A DNA stretch of 64,000 nucleotides from Uranotaenia lowii (Eukaryota; Arthropoda; Insecta; Diptera; Culicidae): assembly GCF_029784155.1 (NCBI RefSeq), contig NW_026598533.1, positions 248,001 through 312,000 on the forward strand. Reading direction: 5' to 3'. Shown piece after piece: positions 61,354 through 64,000 of the stretch (position 1 is its first letter; each line of letters opens with the position of its first letter). The notes beneath the pieces were generated by a model, which ran no database searches, was not told the origin of the DNA, and was given only the letters and a program-made list of their open reading frames with translations. The position numbers and the translations under genes are program-made.

Positions 61354-64000
61354 AGAAGCGTTTTTTAGCGATTCTGAGCTTAATTTGAGATCACAACTTT
61401 AAAATGCGATTTCTGGCCTTTAGAAGCGTTTTTCGGCCATTCTGAGCTTAATTTAGGATCACAACTTTAAAATGCGATTTCTGGCCTTTAGAAGCGTTTT
61501 TCGGGCATTCTGAGCTTAATTTGGGATCACAACTTTAAAATGCGATTTCTGGCCTTTAGAAGCGTTTTTCGGGCATTCTGAGCTTAATTTGGGATCACAA
61601 CTTTAAAATGCGATTTCTGGCCTTTAGAAGCGTTTTTTAGCGATTCTGAGCTTAATTTGGGATCACAACTTTAAAATGCGATTTCTGGCATTTAGAAGCG
61701 TTTTTCGGGCATTCTGAGCTTAATTTGGGATCACAACTTTAAAATGCGATTTCTGGCCTTTAGAAGCATTTTTCGGGCATTCTGAGCTTAATTTGGGATC
61801 ACAACTTTAAAATGCGATTTCTGGCCTTTAGAAGCGTTTTTTAGCGATTCTGAGCTTAATTTGGGATCACAACTTTAAAATGCGATTTCTGGCCTTTAGA
61901 AGCGTTTTTCGGGCATTCTGAGCTTAATTTGGGATCACAACTTTAAAATGCGATTTCTGGCCTTTAGAAGCGTTTTTCGGGCATTCTGAGCTTAATTTGG
62001 GATCACAACTTTAAAATGCGATTTCTGGCCTTTAGAAGCGTTTTTCGGGCATTCTGAGCTTAATTTGGGATCACAACTTTAAAATGCGATTTCTGGCCTT
62101 TAGAAGCGTTTTTCGGGCATTCTGAGCTTAATTTGGGATCACAACTTTAAAATGCGATTTCTGGCCTTTAGAAGCGTTTTTTAGCGATTCTGAGCTTAAT
62201 TTGGGATCACAACTTTAAAATGCGATTTCTGGCCTTTAGAAGCGTTTTTCGGGCATTCTGAGCTTAATTTGGGATCACAACTTTAAAAGGCGATTTCTGG
62301 CCTTTAGAAGCGTTTTTCGGGCGTTCTGAGCTTAATTTGGGATCACAACTTTAAAATGCGATTTCTGGCCTTTAGAAGCGTTTTTTAGCGATTCTGAGCT
62401 TAATTTGAGATCACAACTTTAAAATGCGATTTCTGGCCTTTAGAAGCGTTTTTCGGCCATTCTGAGCTTAATTTAGGATCACAACTTTAAAATGCGATTT
62501 CTGGCCTTTAGAAGCGTTTTTCGGGCATTCTGAGCTTAACTTGGGATCACAACTTTAAAATGCGATTTCTGGCCTTTAGAAGCGTTTTTCGGGCATTCTG
62601 AGCTTAATTTGGGGTCACAACTTTAAAATGCGATTTCTGGCCTTTAGAAGCGTTTTTCGGGCATTCTGAGCTTAATTTGGGGATCACAACTTTAAAATGC
62701 GATTTCTGGCCTTTAGAAGCGTTTTTCGGGCGTTCTGAGCTTAATTTGGGATCACAACTTTAAAATGCGATTTCTGGCCTTTAGAAGCGTTTTTTAGCGA
62801 TTCTGAGCTTAATTTGGGATCACAACTTTAAAATGCGATTTCTGGCCTTTAGAAGCGTTTTTCGGGCATTCTGAGCTTAATTTGGGATCACAACTTTAAA
62901 ATGCGATTTCTGGCCTTTAGAAGCGTTTTTCGGGCGTTCTGAGCTTAATTTGGGATCACAACTTTAAAATGCGATTTCTGGCCTTTAGAAGCGTTTTTTA
63001 GCGATTCTGAGCTTAATTTGAGATCACAACTTTAAAATGCGATTTCTGGCCTTTAGAAGCGTTTTTCGGCCATTCTGAGCTTAATTTAGGATCACAACTT
63101 TAAAATGCGATTTCTGGCCTTTAGAAGCGTTTTTCGGGCATTCTGAGCTTAATTTGGGATCACAACTTTAAAATGCGATTTCTGGCCTTTAGAAGCGTTT
63201 TTCGGGCATTCTGAGCTTAATTTGGGATCACAACTTTAAAATGCGATCTCTGGCCTTTAGAAGCGTTTTTCGGGCGTTCTGAGCTTAATTTGGGATCACA
63301 ACTTTAAAATGCGATTTCTGGCCTTTAGAAGCGTTTTTAGCGATTCTGAGCTTAATTTGAGATCACAACTTTAAAATGCGATTTCTGGCCTTTAGAAGCG
63401 TTTTTCGGCCATTCTGAGCTTAATTTAGGATCACAACTTTAAAATGCGATTTCTGGCCTTTAGAAGCGTTTTTCGGGCATTCTGAGCTTAATTTGGGATC
63501 ACAACTTTAAAATGCGATTTCTGGCCTTTAGAAGCGTTTTTCGGGCATTCTGAGCTTAATTTGGGATCACAACTTTAAAATGCGATCTCTGGCCTTTAGA
63601 AGCGTTTTTCGGGCGTTCTGAGCTTAATTTGGGATCACAACTTTAAAATGCGATTTCTGGCCTTTAGAAGCGTTTTTTAGCGATTCTGAGCTTAATTTGA
63701 GATCACAACTTTAAAATGCGATTTCTGGCCTTTAGAAGCGTTTTTCGGCCATTCTGAGCTTAATTTAGGATCACAACTTTAAAATGCGATTTCTGGCCTT
63801 TAGAAGCGTTTTTCGGGCATTCTGAGCTTAACTTGGGATCACAACTTTAAAATGCGATTTCTGGCCTTTAGAAGCGTTTTTCGGGCATTCTGAGCTTAAT
63901 TTGGGATCACAACTTTAAAATGCGATTTCTGGCCTTTAGAAGCGTTTTTCGGCCATTCTGAGCTTAATTTGGGGATCACAACTTTAAAATGCGATTTCTG
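61354..64000. repeat. Right-hand HOR, copy 3, cut by the window edge
   Basis: It matches copy 2 monomer for monomer until Bn at 63666. Then it continues with H, A (TTAAC), A and a CGGCC monomer with TTGGGGATC tail, where copy 2 has plain A monomers. The last monomer, 63938 to the edge, is incomplete (63 bases). Confidence 0.88.
62306..64000. repeat. 19-monomer HOR starting at the right edge (1,292 bp)
   Basis: The series G-Bn-H-A(TTAAC)-A-Ap starts at 62306 and again at 63598, a distance of exactly 19 x 68 bp. Within the unit one 69-bp and one 67-bp monomer cancel. The second copy is seen for only six monomers. Its last monomer has a CGGCC core with the p tail, where the first copy has CGGGC, so the copies already differ. 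The series should continue beyond the window. Confidence 0.75.

Larger units (their letters stand above)
1..64000. repeat. 68-bp tandem satellite array filling the window
   Basis: The segment from AGAAGCG to GGCCTTT recurs head to tail from the first base to the last, with no inversion and no foreign insertion. I count 940 complete monomers and one partial. Most copies differ from the consensus at 0 to 5 bases, mainly in bases 6-18 and 34-44. The array cannot be coding. Since 68 is not a multiple of 3, each stop-containing word is read in every frame every 204 bp. The consensus spaces stops at most 90 bp apart on the + strand and 87 bp on the - strand, which limits open frames to about 29 codons. 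Conserved MboI (GATC), DraI (TTTAAA) and HaeIII (GGCC) sites would each give a 68-bp ladder. A eukaryotic satellite is the only sensible reading. Centromeric, pericentromeric or subtelomeric location is inference. Confidence 0.98.

Noticed and set aside
1..64000. CRISPR array
   Set aside because: Regular spacing looks CRISPR-like, but the entire 68-bp unit is repeated; there are no unique spacers and no cas genes.
1..64000. Protein-coding repeat gene or short open frames
   Set aside because: The 68-bp period shifts frame every copy and the consensus has stops at most 90 bp apart on either strand. Frames above about 29 codons would need point changes, and no start, RBS or codon pattern is conserved.
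1..64000. CENP-B box in the TTCGGGCATTCTGAG region
   Set aside because: The TTCG start fits, but the required A and the downstream CGGG are absent on both strands, so it does not match the known motif.
1..64000. Telomere or simple-sequence repeat
   Set aside because: The TTTGGG word occurs once per monomer inside a complex 68-bp unit; there is no run of short G-rich repeats.
1..64000. tRNA, 5S rRNA or other Pol III gene embedded in the monomer
   Set aside because: No A box or B box pair and no cloverleaf fold. The five or six T after GCG could resemble a Pol III stop, but nothing upstream supports a gene.
1..64000. Phased A/T tracts giving intrinsic curvature
   Set aside because: Tracts centred near bases 10, 31, 48, 58 and 67 are only partly in helical phase (one gap of 17), and 68 bp is about 6.5 turns, so successive monomers are out of phase. 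Not strong enough to claim.

Overview
The whole window is one uninterrupted tandem satellite DNA array. The basic unit is 68 bp, always in the same orientation. Counting monomer starts and every length variant by eye gives 940 complete monomers (positions 1 to 63937) plus a 63-base partial monomer at the right edge. The bookkeeping closes exactly: 43 monomers of 69 bp, 7 of 67 bp, one of 49 bp and the rest of 68 bp. There is no protein gene, RNA gene, transposon, CRISPR array or unique sequence. Neither end of the array is inside the window. An array of this size and uniformity points to eukaryotic heterochromatin (centromeric, pericentromeric or subtelomeric) from a long-read assembly. I do not recognise the monomer and cannot name the organism. 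The consensus is about 40% GC, T-rich on the + strand (25 T, 16 A) and carries 3 CpG per monomer, about as many as its composition predicts.

Numbering used throughout: base 1 is the A of AGAAGCG. Monomer classes differ mostly in bases 6-18. A has CGGGC at 13-17 (most common). B has TAGCG there. C has TGGCC. D has GCC, seven T and GGGC (69 bp). E has G7A (GCATTTTT). F has G7A and T9A (GCATATTT). G is A with A18G. H has CGGCC with G34A (TTTAGGATC). I has an AATAC head. J has AAGCG. K has CGAGC. Tail variants are n (TTTGAGATC), m (TTGGAGTC), p (TTGGGGATC, 69 bp), g (CACAGC), s (GATCTC, T58C), x (T52G), t (C65T) and a (C65A).

Layout. 1-2651: irregular A/B mixture with a short 3-monomer period. 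2652-7596: A/B with five F monomers. 7597-10179: 7 to 9-monomer higher-order repeats (HORs) headed by E, then plain A/B. 10180-13783: 25-monomer (1,700 bp) HOR. 13784-19091: complex order in which D and I first appear. 19092-20112: 15-monomer duplication and first H. 20113-40733: long HOR of 8,166 and 8,371 bp (120 and 123 monomers) with a rearranged third copy. 40734-50876: G-Bn-H and E-B-A modules, including three 681-bp units and two 682-bp units. 50877-64000: a second long HOR, periods 5,512 and 4,965 bp, with a 19-monomer (1,292 bp) period starting at the right edge.

No genes act together here. The biology visible is satellite evolution: nested duplications from 204 bp to 8.4 kb, haplotypes linked across monomer borders, and a few monomers that preserve recombination or deletion breakpoints. 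All counts and comparisons were made by eye; an alignment program should confirm them.
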